A DNA stretch of 35,026 bases from Accumulibacter sp. GTDB lineage: Bacteria > Pseudomonadota > Gammaproteobacteria > Burkholderiales > Rhodocyclaceae. The position numbers and the translations under genes are program-made. Position 1 is the stretch's first letter, and every line of letters begins with the position of its first letter. The stretch covers positions 1-35,026 of the forward strand of contig NZ_JAMTDX010000020.1 of the NCBI RefSeq assembly GCF_023806625.1. The letters are read 5' to 3'. Positions 23,863-34,300 of the stretch are shown here, piece by piece. The notes below the pieces were generated by a model. That model was not told the origin of the DNA. It saw nothing but the letters and a program-made list of their open reading frames with translations, and did not search any database.

Positions 23863-24359
23863 TCCTCTGATCCAGCTGCGGCGCCTGGTCGGGCCCTGCG
23901 CCAGGGGCTTCGGCGGAACTCTGTCCGGTCGCCTGAATGAAGGGCATCCGCTCCCCAGGCGAAGCATTCCCGGCGAGACAGACGTAAACTGTCGAAGAAA
24001 AACCTCGCGGCGGTCAAGTACTTTCTGTGCGCAACGCCCGGCCACCGGAATCTTTCTGCACGCTCGTCCGAACCGGTTCGAGCGCGGCGTTCCCCGGGCG
24101 GTGAAAGGATCGTCGCGCCCCAGTCCGGGACCGCGCCTCGAACGGTCGGCAGCGCGGCATGGCCGGGACAGCCCGCGACGCGCTCCTTTGTCTCGGTGCG
24201 ACGCAATTTCCGGCCAGCCAGTGCGACGATTCTGCACCTTTCGCCCGGATTTAGGTAGAGTACACGGCAGGGCCAGGTGATTGTCCGGACCACGGCGGAA
24301 CTCGTTTCGCCGGCACAGGCGCTGCCAGCGAGCGCGTTGCCGGTGCCGAGGGAGTGGGA
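23863..24359. other. Divergent intergenic region, about 500 bases
   Basis: No gene is supported. A TAGAGT at 24256-24261 could be a weak -10 for the FeeM-PilZ gene, but no good -35 precedes it. The length is generous for a promoter region and could hold regulatory sites that I cannot recognise. Confidence 0.45.
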
Positions 24360-25670
24360 ATGATCAGAAAGCTAGTCTTGCCGGTACGCAGAGCGCTAGG
24401 CGCGACCGTGAGAAGACTGTTCAACGTTCTCCCGAGGGAGCGGCGGTTCGCTGTCTACCGGAATTTCGTCGACTGCGACCCGGAGCCCAGCGAGCGACTC
24501 GTGCTGAAGATCGCCGAAACCAGGGAAGAACTCGAGGCCTGTTTCACGCTCCTCCATGACGCCTACGTCGGCAACAAGTTCATGAAGCCTGATCCGTCGG
24601 GAATGCGGGTGACCATCTATCACGCCCTGCCGACGACAACCACGCTCTGCGCGAAGTACGACGGCGAGGTCGTCGGCACCTTGTCCCTGATCCGCGAGAG
24701 TGTCCTCGGCTTTCCGCTGCAGCGAATCTTCGATCTCAATGCCCTGCGCGAAAAGAAGGGCAACATCGCGGAAGTCTCGGCGCTGGCCATCGACAGGCGT
24801 TTCCGCAAGACGGGTGGAAGCATACTCTTCCCGTTGATGAAGTTCATGTACGAGTACTGCACGACCTTTTTCGACACTCGTCATCTGGTCATCGCGGTCA
24901 ACCCGAGCCACATCGAGATGTATGAGTCACTCCTCTTCTTCACTCGCCTGTCGGCAAACGTCGTCGAGAACTACGACTTCGTGAACGGCGCTCCGGCGGT
25001 CGGGGCGACGCTCGATCTCAGAACGGCTCCCGAGATCTTCAGACAGCACTACGCGTCGAAACCACCCAAACGGAACCTGTACGCCTTCTTCACGCAGGTC
25101 AGGCTGCCGAACATCAAACTGCCGCCACGACGCTTCTACACGACCAATGACCCAGTCCTGACCCCTGAACTGCTCGACTATTTCTTCAATCAGCAAACCC
25201 GAGTCTTCAGTCAGCTCAGCGACCGCAAGAAGAGCCTGCTGCACACGATCTACGATTTGCCGGCGTACCGCGCCGTTCTCCCTGCACTGTCCGAAAACAC
25301 TCATGACGTCGCGGTGCGCCGGCGCCACCGCCGCTTCTCGGTCCGCTGTCCGGCAAAGTTTACGGTGGTCACCCCTGAGGGCGCCGAACGCCGGGTGAAT
25401 CTCGAGGTCGTCCAGCTGTCGCGTTACGGATTTCGGGCCCACGCCCTCGCCGCCGTACCGATCAACGTCTGGGGAGAGGTGACGATCCAGCTCGGGCCGG
25501 CCGAGGTATCGCGAATCCACGTCTCGGCGTCAAGGGAATCGGGCGACGGCATGTATGGCTTCCGGCTTGGAGAGCCGGACCTGATCTGGCGCAAGTTCGT
25601 CAATGCGCTGTACAGCGGGAGCACCCAGGCCGACCTCGAGAACGCGACGCGATTCATGACCGAGAGGTGA
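24360..25670 (+). CDS. FeeM-like N-acyl amino acid synthase fused to a PilZ domain
   Basis: The product has 436 residues and no signal peptide. Residues about 45-235 match the FeeM/autoinducer-synthase branch of GNAT enzymes: LVLKIAETREELEACFTLLHDAYV, GTLSLIRES, FDLNALREKKGNIAEVSALAIDRRFRKTGG and the MYEYC helix. FeeM enzymes join an acyl chain from acyl carrier protein to an amino acid. A linker follows. Residues about 320-425 form a PilZ domain: R-x-x-x-R is Arg325-Arg329 (RFSVR), and the second motif reads QLSRYG (352-357), with Gln where Asp or Asn is usual. PilZ domains bind cyclic di-GMP, so the synthase may be switched by this messenger, if the altered motif still binds. GGAG five bases before the ATG at 24360 sets the start. 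Confidence 0.82.
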   Translation: MIRKLVLPVRRALGATVRRLFNVLPRERRFAVYRNFVDCDPEPSERLVLKIAETREELEACFTLLHDAYVGNKFMKPDPSGMRVTIYHALPTTTTLCAKYDGEVVGTLSLIRESVLGFPLQRIFDLNALREKKGNIAEVSALAIDRRFRKTGGSILFPLMKFMYEYCTTFFDTRHLVIAVNPSHIEMYESLLFFTRLSANVVENYDFVNGAPAVGATLDLRTAPEIFRQHYASKPPKRNLYAFFTQVRLPNIKLPPRRFYTTNDPVLTPELLDYFFNQQTRVFSQLSDRKKSLLHTIYDLPAYRAVLPALSENTHDVAVRRRHRRFSVRCPAKFTVVTPEGAERRVNLEVVQLSRYGFRAHALAAVPINVWGEVTIQLGPAEVSRIHVSASRESGDGMYGFRLGEPDLIWRKFVNALYSGSTQADLENATRFMTER

Positions 25671-25790
25671 TCCGGGGTCGCCTCTCCTGGCACGCGGCGA
25701 GCCAGGCCATCATCGCCGATGCCGATCGACCGGGCTGGTTCCGTGCTGCGCCGGCCCGAGCCGTGCGTGGCAGCGTGGCCGGCATCCTCA

Positions 25791-25827
25791 TTTCACGACG
25801 ATCCGCCTCGTTTCACGACGATCCGCC
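25791..25827. repeat. Tandem 17-base repeat at the end of the AraC-type gene
   Basis: TTTCACGACGATCCGCC occurs at 25791-25807 and 25811-25827, a 20-base period. The second copy contains the regulator's stop codon, so a small duplication has doubled the gene's last bases. Confidence 0.8.
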
Positions 25828-26880
25828 GACGCGTGAAGGAGGAGCCGGCAGCCACCGACGGCGGTACTGGGCCGGAGACATTCCCGTCCAGCGCACGAAC
25901 GCCCGATAGAACGCTGCGGTGTCCGCGAAACCGAGCTCGGCGGCGACCTCGGCAACGCAGTGGTGGGTCTTGACCAGCCGGTTGATCGCCAGGTCGTGAC
26001 GGAGTGCGTCCTTGATCGTCTGAAAACTCGATCCCTCATGCTCGAGCCGACGATGCAGCGTCCTTGGCGACAGGTGAAGCACGCGCGCGACGTCGGTGAG
26101 AGAGGTCGCCGACGGCAATCCGTCGCGCAGCGCGTTGCGCACGCGCAAAACCGTCTCGCGGTCACGGCGATAGAGTGTCGTCAGCTTGCCCGGTGCGCCC
26201 TCGAGGAAGGACTGCAACGCCGCCTCGTCGCGACGGATCGGCAGTTCGAGCAGACTCGACGAGAAGCGCGCGCAGAGGACATCGCAATCGAAAGTCGATT
26301 GGGCCGTATAGATCAGCGAATAATCCGTCGCGTGCTCCGGGCGGGGGTAGGGAAAGGCCACCGAGTCGAGCAGGATGCTGCGTCCGACGAGCCATGAGAA
26401 CAGGCCGTGGAGCAGCCGCAGCAGCCACTCGAAAGCGAACACGCGTCCGCTCTTCAGCGGACGGACTTCGCTGATGCGAAGACAGGCCTCGTCGAACTGG
26501 TTGTCGAGGTGAACGGCCAGGTCGGGCAGCACGAGGCGCAGAAAGCGCGCGCTGCGATCAATGGCTACGGCGAGCGTCGGCGCGGTTATCGAACTGCGGC
26601 AGAGGAACTCGAAGGAGCCGCTGCGCAGCGGAACCGAGAACAAGGCAAAGCCTTCGTCGTCGAGCTCGCGGCAGACGAGGTTGTAGAGTTCCGCGTAGCG
26701 CTCGACCGGAACCCGCGCTTGCGGATCGGCGAGCACCCCTGGCGAAATGTGAGCCTGTTCGAGGACACGCCGCGCATCTCTCTGCGCCTCGCCGAGGCCG
26801 GCGAGCATTCCGCGGACGAAAGCGACCGCAACGGTCGCCCGTGACGGAGCCGAGACGAGACTCGAGAAACGGCCCGTCAC
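25813..26880 (-). CDS. AraC-family transcriptional regulator with arabinose-binding-like sensor domain
   Basis: The product has about 355 residues. The N-terminal two thirds match the ligand domain of OruR/ArgR-like AraC regulators (VAVAFVRGMLAGLG, VPVERYAELYNLVCRELDDEGFALFSVPLRSGSFEFLCRS, then AFPYPRPEHATDY). The C-terminal DNA-binding part has both helix-turn-helix units: TSLTDVARVLHLSPRTLHRRLEHEG, and HCVAEVAAELGFADTAAFYRAFVRWTGMSPAQYRR. It is divergent from icmF, about 215 bases away, and is a natural candidate to control it. The start is uncertain: I use GTG at 26880, while a TTG at 26940 would add 20 residues without family similarity. Neither has a strong ribosome-binding site. Confidence 0.85.
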   Translation of the reverse strand: MTGRFSSLVSAPSRATVAVAFVRGMLAGLGEAQRDARRVLEQAHISPGVLADPQARVPVERYAELYNLVCRELDDEGFALFSVPLRSGSFEFLCRSSITAPTLAVAIDRSARFLRLVLPDLAVHLDNQFDEACLRISEVRPLKSGRVFAFEWLLRLLHGLFSWLVGRSILLDSVAFPYPRPEHATDYSLIYTAQSTFDCDVLCARFSSSLLELPIRRDEAALQSFLEGAPGKLTTLYRRDRETVLRVRNALRDGLPSATSLTDVARVLHLSPRTLHRRLEHEGSSFQTIKDALRHDLAINRLVKTHHCVAEVAAELGFADTAAFYRAFVRWTGMSPAQYRRRWLPAPPSRVGGSS

Positions 26881-26949
26881 ATCCTGGGCGTTGGCGGCAT
26901 TGGCAGTCTTGTCCCGAAGGGAAGTCGGCCTTTCGCGCAAAGCTGTGTA

Positions 26950-26978
26950 TTGATGAAGGATTTGAAGTTGGCAATATT
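26950..26978 (+). promoter_or_regulatory. Possible sigma-70 promoter for icmF
   Basis: TTGATG at 26950-26955 and AATATT at 26973-26978 are spaced by 17 bases in a locally AT-rich stretch between the divergent regulator and icmF. The implied leader is about 110 bases. A consensus match only. Confidence 0.3.
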
Positions 26979-27094
26979 TACACGATCAGCGGCATTCCGG
27001 GTAGTAGCTTTGTTGCGCTCAACTTCCTACCATGTGAAGCCCTGGCCGATTCCAGATCGTCGATACCTTCCTGATCTTCGTGGAGCCCAACGAC

Positions 27095-30000
27095 ATGACT
27101 GACCTTTCCATCAGCAAGAAGCTTCTGCCCTACAAGCCCAAGCACAAGGTGCGCTTCGTCACCGCGGCCTCACTGTTCGACGGACACGACGCATCGATCA
27201 ACATCATGCGCCGGATTCTCCAGGCGACGGGCGCCGAAGTGATCCATCTCGGGCACAACCGCTCGGTGCAGGAAATCGTCAACGCCGCCCTGCAGGAAGA
27301 CGTGCAGGGAATCGCCATCACTTCGTATCAGGGCGGACACGTCGAGTTCTTCAAGTACATGATCGACCTGCTGAAGGAAGGCGGTGGCGGCAACATCCAG
27401 GTCTTCGGCGGCGGCGGCGGGGTGATCGTGCCGAGCGAAATCGCCGATCTGCACGCCTACGGCGTGGCGCGCATCTACTCGCCCGAGGATGGCCAGTCGA
27501 TGGGGCTGCAGGGAATGATCAACGAGGTCGTCACCAAGTCGGATTTCGACCTCTCCCCATTCGCCCCGCAGGACGCGGACGCCGTACTCGCCGCGCTCAA
27601 GGCCGGCGACCGACGGAAGCTGGCGCAGGTCATCACCGCGCTCGAGAACGGGGCGTACCCGGAAGCAGTGCGCAAGAAGATCGTCCACGCGGCGGCAGGG
27701 CTCAAGGTTCCGGCTCTCGGCATCACCGGTACGGGCGGGGCCGGCAAGTCATCGCTGACCGACGAACTCGTCCGCCGCTTCCGGCTGGACCAGGGCGACG
27801 CGCTCAAACTGGCGATCATTTCGATCGATCCCTCGCGCAAGCGTACCGGCGGTGCGCTGCTCGGCGACCGGATCCGGATGAACGCGATCGAGCATCCGAA
27901 CATCTACATGCGTTCGCTGGCGACGCGCGAGACGGGCTCGGAGCTGTCCGCCGCGCTGCCCGAGGTGATCGCTGCCTGCAAGCTGTCGGGCTTCGATCTG
28001 GTGATCGTCGAGACCTCGGGGATCGGCCAGGGCAACGCCGCAATCGTGCCGCTGGTCGACGTTTCACTCTACGTGATGACCCCCGAGTTCGGCGCCGCCT
28101 CGCAGCTCGAAAAGATCGACATGCTTGACTTCGCGGACTTCGTGGCGATCAACAAGTTCGATCGCAAGGGCGCCGAGGACGCACTCCGCGACGTGCGCAA
28201 GCAGTATCAGCGAAACCACGAGGCCTTCGCCCGGAGCCCCGAGGAAATGCCGATCTTCGGCACGATGGCCGCCCGGTTCAACGACGACGGACTCACCGCT
28301 CTGTACCAGGCGATGGTCCCCAGGCTGCACGCACTCGGCCTCAAGCTCAAGAAGGGCAAGCTGCCGCAGGTATCGGTGCGCCAGTCGTCGAACCAGCGGG
28401 CGATCGTCCCGGCACAGCGCGTCCGCTATCTCGCGGAGATCGCCGAGACGCTGCGCAAGTACCATCAGCACACCGCCGAGCAGTCGGAGATCGCTCGCCA
28501 GCGGCAGGCGCTGCGCACGGCGAAGGAGCTCTTCGTGGCCTGTGGCAAGGCTGCAGGCGATTTCGACGAGATGATCTCATGGAAGGACGGGCAGCTCGAC
28601 GCCCGGTCACGCAAGCTGCTCGACATGTGGCCGAAGACGGCCGAGCTCTACGCGCAGGACGAGTACGTCGTGAAAATCCGCGACAGGGAAATCCGCACGA
28701 AGCTGACCAGCACCTCGCTCTCCGGATCACGGATTCGCAAGGTGTCGCTGCCGACCTACAAGGACGACGGCGAGGTGCTCCGCTTCCTGATGAAGGAGAA
28801 CGTGCCCGGGTCTTTTCCGTTCACCGCCGGCGTCTTCGCTTTCAAGCGCGAGAACGAGGATCCGACACGGATGTTCGCTGGCGAAGGCGACGCCTTCAGG
28901 ACCAACCGCCGGTTCAAGAAGGTTTCCGAAGGCATGCCGGCCAAACGCCTGTCGACGGCCTTCGACTCGGTCACGCTCTACGGCTGCGATCCCGATGACC
29001 GTCCGGACATCTACGGCAAGGTCGGCAATTCGGGCGTTTCGATCGCCACGCTCGACGACATGAAGGTCCTCTTCGACGGCTTCGATCTGTGTGCCCCGAC
29101 GACTTCGGTGTCGCTGACCATCAATGGCCCGGCGCCGATCATCCTGTCGATGTTCTTCAATGCGGCGATCGACCAGCAGGTCGACAAGTTCCGCCGGGAC
29201 AACGGTCGAGAAGCGACCGAGGACGAGACTGCCAAGATCCGCGCCTGGGTACTGAGCAACATCCGCGGGACGGTCCAGGCCGACATCCTCAAGGAGGATC
29301 AGGGTCAGAACACGTGCATCTTCTCGACCGAGTTCGCGCTGAAGATGATGGGCGACATCCAGGAGTTCTTCGTCCATAACGACGTGCGCAACTTCTACTC
29401 GGTATCGATCTCCGGCTATCACATCGCCGAAGCCGGCGCCAATCCGATCTCGCAACTGGCCTTCACGCTGGCCAACGGCTTCACCTATGTCGAGGCCTAC
29501 CTCGCCCGCGGCATGCACATCGACGACTTCGCTCCGAACCTTTCGTTCTTCTTCAGCAACGGCATGGATCCGGAGTACTCGGTGATCGGCCGGGTCGCCC
29601 GACGGATCTGGGCGGTGGCGATGAAGAACCGCTACGGCGCCAACGAGCGCAGCCAGAAACTCAAGTACCACATCCAGACCTCGGGACGGTCGCTGCACGC
29701 CCAGGAAATGGCCTTCAACGACATCCGCACCACGCTGCAGGCGCTGATCGCCATTTACGACAACTGCAATTCACTGCACACCAACGCCTACGACGAGGCG
29801 ATCACCACGCCGACCGAGGAGTCGGTTCGCCGGGCAATGGCCATTCAGCTGATCATCAACCGCGAGTGGGGTCTGGCGATGAACGAAAACCCGAATCAGG
29901 GCTCGTTCATCATCGACGAACTGACCGACCTCGTCGAGGAAGCGGTACTCAAGGAGTTCGAGGCGATCGCCGCGCGCGGCGGCGTTCTCGGGGCGATGGA

Positions 30001-30361
30001 GACGGGGTACCAGCGAGGCAAGATCCAGGAGGAATCGCTGTACTACGAACATCGCAAGCACGACGGATCGTACCCGATCGTCGGCGTCAACACCTTCCGC
30101 AACCCGAAGGGCGACGCACAGGTCGAGATCGAGCTGGCCCGTTCGACCGAGGAGGAAAAGAGATCACAACTCACCCGCCTGCGTGACTTCCAGAGCCGCA
30201 ACGCCCCCGCGGCAAGTGCGATGATCGAGCATCTGCAAAACGTGGTCATCGAGAACGGCAACGTCTTCGCGCTGCTCATCGATGCCGTGCGCGTCTGCTC
30301 GCTCGGCCAGATCACCCAGGCTCTTTACGAGGTCGGGGGGCAGTACCGACGCAGCATGTAG
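27095..30361 (+). CDS. icmF: Fused isobutyryl-CoA mutase (B12-dependent)
   Basis: The product has 1088 residues. Order of domains: B12-binding domain (residues about 18-150) with DGHDAS at 29-34 giving base-off His31; MeaB-like G-protein chaperone (about 200-420) with P-loop GTGGAGKS at 212-219 and NKFD at 353-356; and the mutase TIM barrel to the C-terminus. This order is that of IcmF, which interconverts isobutyryl-CoA and butyryl-CoA and can act on isovaleryl/pivalyl-CoA. In the substrate region [16 protein letters not shown] has Phe where methylmalonyl-CoA mutases have Tyr, in line with a mutase that does not take a carboxylated acyl group. A GTG at 27080 is in frame, but GGAG at 27082-27085 suits the ATG at 27095. 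An AraC-type regulator is divergent. Confidence 0.93.
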   Translation: MTDLSISKKLLPYKPKHKVRFVTAASLFDGHDASINIMRRILQATGAEVIHLGHNRSVQEIVNAALQEDVQGIAITSYQGGHVEFFKYMIDLLKEGGGGNIQVFGGGGGVIVPSEIADLHAYGVARIYSPEDGQSMGLQGMINEVVTKSDFDLSPFAPQDADAVLAALKAGDRRKLAQVITALENGAYPEAVRKKIVHAAAGLKVPALGITGTGGAGKSSLTDELVRRFRLDQGDALKLAIISIDPSRKRTGGALLGDRIRMNAIEHPNIYMRSLATRETGSELSAALPEVIAACKLSGFDLVIVETSGIGQGNAAIVPLVDVSLYVMTPEFGAASQLEKIDMLDFADFVAINKFDRKGAEDALRDVRKQYQRNHEAFARSPEEMPIFGTMAARFNDDGLTALYQAMVPRLHALGLKLKKGKLPQVSVRQSSNQRAIVPAQRVRYLAEIAETLRKYHQHTAEQSEIARQRQALRTAKELFVACGKAAGDFDEMISWKDGQLDARSRKLLDMWPKTAELYAQDEYVVKIRDREIRTKLTSTSLSGSRIRKVSLPTYKDDGEVLRFLMKENVPGSFPFTAGVFAFKRENEDPTRMFAGEGDAFRTNRRFKKVSEGMPAKRLSTAFDSVTLYGCDPDDRPDIYGKVGNSGVSIATLDDMKVLFDGFDLCAPTTSVSLTINGPAPIILSMFFNAAIDQQVDKFRRDNGREATEDETAKIRAWVLSNIRGTVQADILKEDQGQNTCIFSTEFALKMMGDIQEFFVHNDVRNFYSVSISGYHIAEAGANPISQLAFTLANGFTYVEAYLARGMHIDDFAPNLSFFFSNGMDPEYSVIGRVARRIWAVAMKNRYGANERSQKLKYHIQTSGRSLHAQEMAFNDIRTTLQALIAIYDNCNSLHTNAYDEAITTPTEESVRRAMAIQLIINREWGLAMNENPNQGSFIIDELTDLVEEAVLKEFEAIAARGGVLGAMETGYQRGKIQEESLYYEHRKHDGSYPIVGVNTFRNPKGDAQVEIELARSTEEEKRSQLTRLRDFQSRNAPAASAMIEHLQNVVIENGNVFALLIDAVRVCSLGQITQALYEVGGQYRRSM

Positions 30362-30376
30362 CCCCGCACGGGATGC

Positions 30377-30408
30377 AGCCCGGACAACCGAAGAGGGCTG
30401 TCCGGGCT
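30377..30408 (+). terminator. Terminator-like hairpin after icmF
   Basis: AGCCCGGACA at 30377-30386 pairs perfectly with TGTCCGGGCT at 30399-30408 over ten bases, with a 12-base loop, 15 bases after the icmF stop. No T-run follows, so it may act with Rho or as an mRNA end stabiliser. Confidence 0.5.
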
Positions 30409-30459
30409 CGTCCGCTCAGTCGCCGGGCGGGATGGCCAGGGTGACGCCCCCTCATCCGC

Positions 30460-30488
30460 TTGACAGCTCTCGGCCACGTCCCTGATAT
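30460..30488 (+). promoter_or_regulatory. Probable sigma-70 promoter for the chemoreceptor
   Basis: TTGACA at 30460-30465 is a perfect -35. TGATAT follows after 17 bases (30483-30488), a moderate -10. A start near 30495 leaves a leader of about 55 bases before the ATG at 30550. No FliA- or sigma-54-type site was found. Confidence 0.45.
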
Positions 30489-30549
30489 TGCAAATTTTTC
30501 CGGCTTGGTCCAGGATCGCTGGTGACTGGAAAACGCTCGAGGGATCGAA

Positions 30550-32718
30550 ATGATTGCTGCTCTGCGTCGCCTGAGCCTGATGAACCGCCTGTCGCTGCTG
30601 GCGGTCCTGGCCTTTCTGGCCATGCTGCTGATCGTCTGGCAAAGTCTGTGGTCGCTGCACGGTCTGCTTTATCAGGACCGCCAGATCAAGACGCGCCACC
30701 TCGTCGAAGCAGCAACGGGTGTTCTCGAACACTACCACGACCTGCAGAAGGCCGGCACGCTGAGCGAGGATGAGGCCCGGCAGCGGGCGATCGAAGCAAT
30801 CCGGCGCCTGCGCTACGAGTCGTCCGAGTACTTCTGGATCAACGACCTCGGCAAACCGGTACCGAGAATGGTCATGCATCCGACTGTCCCTTCGCTCGAC
30901 GGCAAGGTGCTCGACGAAACGCGTTTCAACAAGGCTGTCTGGCTGCAGCCAGGACGCAACGGCGAACGGATTCCGGCCGATGGCCGGAATCTCTTCGTCA
31001 CCTTCAACGAAGTCGTCGACAAGGCCGGCGAGGGCTACGTCGAGTACCTCTGGCCGAAGCCTCTGGCCGGTGGCGGCGTGACCAGCGAGCTGTTCACGAA
31101 GCTTTCATACGTCCGGAAGTTCGAGCCTTGGGGCTGGGTGATCGGCTCCGGAATCTACATCGACGACGTGGACCGGATCTTCCGGGAAGAGGCGCTGATC
31201 AGCCTCGGACTCGCCCTTGTCGCCACCGGCGTTCTGCTGCTCACCACCTGGCTGGTGCGCAAGAGCATCGTCGGCGAGTTTGGCGGAGAGCCTCGCGTCG
31301 CGCTGCGCGTCTCGAACAGGATCGCCGAGGGAGACCTGACCCAGGAGGTGCCGTTAAAGCCCGACGACCGCGAGAGCCTGCTCTATGTGCTGTCGCACAT
31401 GCAGACCAGCCTCAAGGACATGCTGCGCGCGATCTTCGCCAACGCGAGCCGCGTACAGGCCAGCATCGAACGCCTGTCGGCCGAGTCCAACGAAATAAAT
31501 CTCGCCACTCAGGTGCAGGCGGGAGCGGTCAGGCAGACCCGTTCGGCGATCACCGACGTTTCGGCGAGCGTCGAGGTGGTCAACGGTCTGGTCCGGGCAA
31601 CCGAGGAAGGCGCTCACGAGGTCGCCCGCAGAGCTCGTGACGGCGCGGACGTTGCCGCGAAAGTGGCCGTCGAGATGCAGGCCATCGCCAGCACGGTTTC
31701 CGTCTCCTCGGACCAGGTGTCGAGACTCGTCGCCAGCACCGGCGAGATCGGCAACATGGCCCGGGTGATCAAGGAGATCGCCGACCAGACCAACCTGCTC
31801 GCGCTCAACGCGGCAATCGAGGCGGCGCGGGCCGGGGAACAGGGCAGAGGCTTCGCAGTCGTCGCCGACGAGGTGCGCAAGCTCGCCGAGCGGACGGGCA
31901 AGGCAACGAGTGAAATCGGGGGCATCCTCGACGGGATCCAGACCGATACCGAGAGCGCGGTCGAAGGCATGAAGGCCGCTGCGCCGGTGATCGCCAGCGG
32001 TGTCACCCAGGCCAAGTCGGCTGCAGACACGCTGCACGCGATCGAGGAACAGGCACGGGAGACCCTCGAGAAGATGCAGGCGCTGTCGCAGGCGACGCGC
32101 GATCAGACGCGGCGAATCGAGGATATCGTCAGCAACGTCGATGAGGTGATGAGCGCTTCCGGTCAGACCGAGAGCGTGATCAGGCAGTCGCTGCAATCGG
32201 CCGCCGAACTCGAGCAGGCCTCGAGCGAGATGTTCTCGATGGTTCAGAGATTCCGGATCGGTGACGTACCGGTGCCCATCGCGCCATCGCGAGCGAAGGC
32301 TCCGACGGCTGCGAAGCCATTGATCGAATGGTCGAGCGCACTGTCCGTCGGGCATTCCGAGATCGACCGACAACATCAGGTATTGATCGAGATCGCCAAC
32401 CGCCTGAATCACGCGATGCGTTCCGGGGCGGGTCGAGCGGCCTGCGGGTCGATCCTCGAAGAACTCGTCAACTACACGGTGAGCCATTTCGGCTTCGAGG
32501 AAAAGCTGATGGACAAGCACGGATACACGGACCGGGAAGCGCACCTGGCCGCACATCGCAAGCTGATCGACGAGGTGTCGCGCTTCAGGCGGCAGTACGA
32601 GTCGGGAGGAGCGATCTCGGTCGAGCTGATGGGCTTCATCCGTGACTGGCTGGTCAACCACATCCTCAAGGTCGACCGAGCGCTGGTCCGTGATCTCGCC
32701 GCCCGGGGGGTTTCGTGA
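30550..32718 (+). CDS. Methyl-accepting chemotaxis protein with Cache sensor and C-terminal bacteriohemerythrin
   Basis: The product has 722 residues. A first membrane helix (about 14-36) precedes a periplasmic single-Cache domain ([32 protein letters not shown], then [18 protein letters not shown]), a second helix at about 215-235, a HAMP region and the MCP signalling hairpin with tip [43 protein letters not shown]. From residue 593 a hemerythrin domain follows with all seven di-iron ligands: His609, His646, Glu650, His665, His669, His704 and Asp709. The Cache part senses a small periplasmic ligand; the hemerythrin can bind oxygen in the cytosol, as in DcrH-type receptors. GAGGGAT before the ATG supports the start. 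No other chemotaxis gene is adjacent. Confidence 0.93.
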   Translation: MIAALRRLSLMNRLSLLAVLAFLAMLLIVWQSLWSLHGLLYQDRQIKTRHLVEAATGVLEHYHDLQKAGTLSEDEARQRAIEAIRRLRYESSEYFWINDLGKPVPRMVMHPTVPSLDGKVLDETRFNKAVWLQPGRNGERIPADGRNLFVTFNEVVDKAGEGYVEYLWPKPLAGGGVTSELFTKLSYVRKFEPWGWVIGSGIYIDDVDRIFREEALISLGLALVATGVLLLTTWLVRKSIVGEFGGEPRVALRVSNRIAEGDLTQEVPLKPDDRESLLYVLSHMQTSLKDMLRAIFANASRVQASIERLSAESNEINLATQVQAGAVRQTRSAITDVSASVEVVNGLVRATEEGAHEVARRARDGADVAAKVAVEMQAIASTVSVSSDQVSRLVASTGEIGNMARVIKEIADQTNLLALNAAIEAARAGEQGRGFAVVADEVRKLAERTGKATSEIGGILDGIQTDTESAVEGMKAAAPVIASGVTQAKSAADTLHAIEEQARETLEKMQALSQATRDQTRRIEDIVSNVDEVMSASGQTESVIRQSLQSAAELEQASSEMFSMVQRFRIGDVPVPIAPSRAKAPTAAKPLIEWSSALSVGHSEIDRQHQVLIEIANRLNHAMRSGAGRAACGSILEELVNYTVSHFGFEEKLMDKHGYTDREAHLAAHRKLIDEVSRFRRQYESGGAISVELMGFIRDWLVNHILKVDRALVRDLAARGVS

Positions 32719-32805
32719 ACGGTCTCTCGGGATGAGCAGCGTGCCTGGCCCCGGCGCAACGCGCAGCCTACGCGGTGACGCCGGGATGGATGCCGGCGAC
32801 CGCCG

Positions 32806-34098
32806 ATGAGCCAGGCACCCGGGCATCGGCGCGTCCTGATCCTGGCGGCCGTCGTTGCCGCCTACGTGCTCTCGTTCTTCCAGCGTTTCGCCCCAGCCGG
32901 AATTGCCCAGGATCTGGTCGCCGCTTTCAGCACCACGGCGTCTTCGCTCGGCGTGCTCGCGGCAACCTATTTCTACGTGTACACGGTGATGCAGGTGCCG
33001 ACCGGCATGCTCGTCGACACGCTCGGACCACGACTCGTCCTGCTCGTCGGCGGGATCGTTGGCGGACTCGGGAGCCTTCTCTTCGGCCTGGCACCAGACC
33101 TCGACGTGGCCTTGCTCGGCCGCACACTGGTCGGGCTTGGCGTCTCGGTGACCTTCATCGCCATGCTCAAGATCATCGCCGTCTCGTTCGAGGAAGGCCG
33201 CTTTGCCAGCCTGGTCGGACTGAGCATGCTGATCGGCAACCTCGGGTCGATTCTCGCCGGCGCACCGCTCTCGTGGGTGGCCCAGGTCGCCGGCTGGCGC
33301 TCGGTGTTCGTCGCCCTGGCGGTCGTCTCGCTGCTCCTCGGGATCGGCTGCTGGTGTCTGCTCGGCGAGAAGTCGCCGAATGAGCACAACAGACTGTCGG
33401 CCCCGCGGGCCGGCAAGGCGCGTTTCGACCGTACGGTCGTGCTTTCCGGGCTGCTCACCGTGCTCCGCAACCGCGAGACCTGGCCAGTCGCCTGCGTCAA
33501 CTTCGGCGTCTCGGGAAGTTTTTTCGCATTCGCCGGCCTGTGGGCCACGCCGTGGCTGACCCAGGTCCATGGCATGAGCCGCACCACTGCCGCCAATCAC
33601 GTGAGTCTTTACTTCGCCGGCTTTGCTCTCGGCTGCGTGATCATCGGCACGCTCTCGGACCGCATTGGCAGAAGGAAGCCGGTGCTCGTTCTGACCAGTC
33701 AGCTCTACGGGGCGATCTGGCTGGTCTGGCTGTCGGCCGGCACCCTGCCCGCCGGCCTGACGTACGTGTTGTTCGCCCTGATGGGCCTGCTCACCGCGGG
33801 CTTCACGCTGACCTGGGCCTGCGCCAAGGAGCTCAATCCGCCCCTGCTCTCGGGCATGTCGACCAGCGTGATCAACATGGGAGGATTCCTCGCTGCTGCG
33901 ATCCTGCAGCCACTGGTCGGCTGGGTGATCGATCGCTCGTGGGGAGGCGCCCTGACGGCTGCTGGCACGCCGCTCTATGGCGCCGATGACTTCCGCGCCG
34001 GCCTGTTGCTCCTCTGCGGCACGGCCTGGCTCGGCGCACTCGCGTCGTGGGGCGTGCGCGAAACGTGGTGCCGCAACGTCTGGCAGACCCCGGCGTGA
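32806..34098 (+). CDS. Major facilitator superfamily transporter
   Basis: The product has 430 residues with about twelve hydrophobic segments. The first half has a VPTGMLVDTLGPR loop in the place of MFS motif A, and the second half has the clearer copy GTLSDRIGRRKP. A central cytosolic loop (GEKSPNEHNRLSAPRAGKARFDR, about residues 188-210) separates the halves. Such carriers move small solutes across the inner membrane by proton exchange or symport. No residue pattern reveals the substrate. The ribosome-binding site is weak. The gene begins 87 bases after the chemoreceptor and may be read from the same promoter. Confidence 0.87.
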   Translation: MSQAPGHRRVLILAAVVAAYVLSFFQRFAPAGIAQDLVAAFSTTASSLGVLAATYFYVYTVMQVPTGMLVDTLGPRLVLLVGGIVGGLGSLLFGLAPDLDVALLGRTLVGLGVSVTFIAMLKIIAVSFEEGRFASLVGLSMLIGNLGSILAGAPLSWVAQVAGWRSVFVALAVVSLLLGIGCWCLLGEKSPNEHNRLSAPRAGKARFDRTVVLSGLLTVLRNRETWPVACVNFGVSGSFFAFAGLWATPWLTQVHGMSRTTAANHVSLYFAGFALGCVIIGTLSDRIGRRKPVLVLTSQLYGAIWLVWLSAGTLPAGLTYVLFALMGLLTAGFTLTWACAKELNPPLLSGMSTSVINMGGFLAAAILQPLVGWVIDRSWGGALTAAGTPLYGADDFRAGLLLLCGTAWLGALASWGVRETWCRNVWQTPA

Positions 34099-34300
34099 TC
34101 GTCGGCGGCCGGCCAGAGGACTCCGCGAACGCGCCCGGCGCCTGGTTCACCAGATCTCGGAGAACAAGGTCTCGCCGAACTCGCCCGGCTGTTCGGAGGT
34201 CGTGAACGAGTCTACTGCTCGGCCAATCTGCGCCGTTGCCCACTCGCCCGGTTCTCGCCCATCCATCGGATGTGTCTCGTCGTTCGCTCCAGGAGGGAAA

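Noticed and set aside
30466-30549. Sigma-54 or FliA promoter before the chemoreceptor
   Set aside because: The GG and GC elements near 30470-30490 are too far apart for sigma-54, and no TAAA-N15-GCCGATAA-like pair was found.
31354-33600. A 748-codon minus-strand frame opposite the chemoreceptor and transporter
   Set aside because: It spans two well-supported genes and has no recognisable domain.
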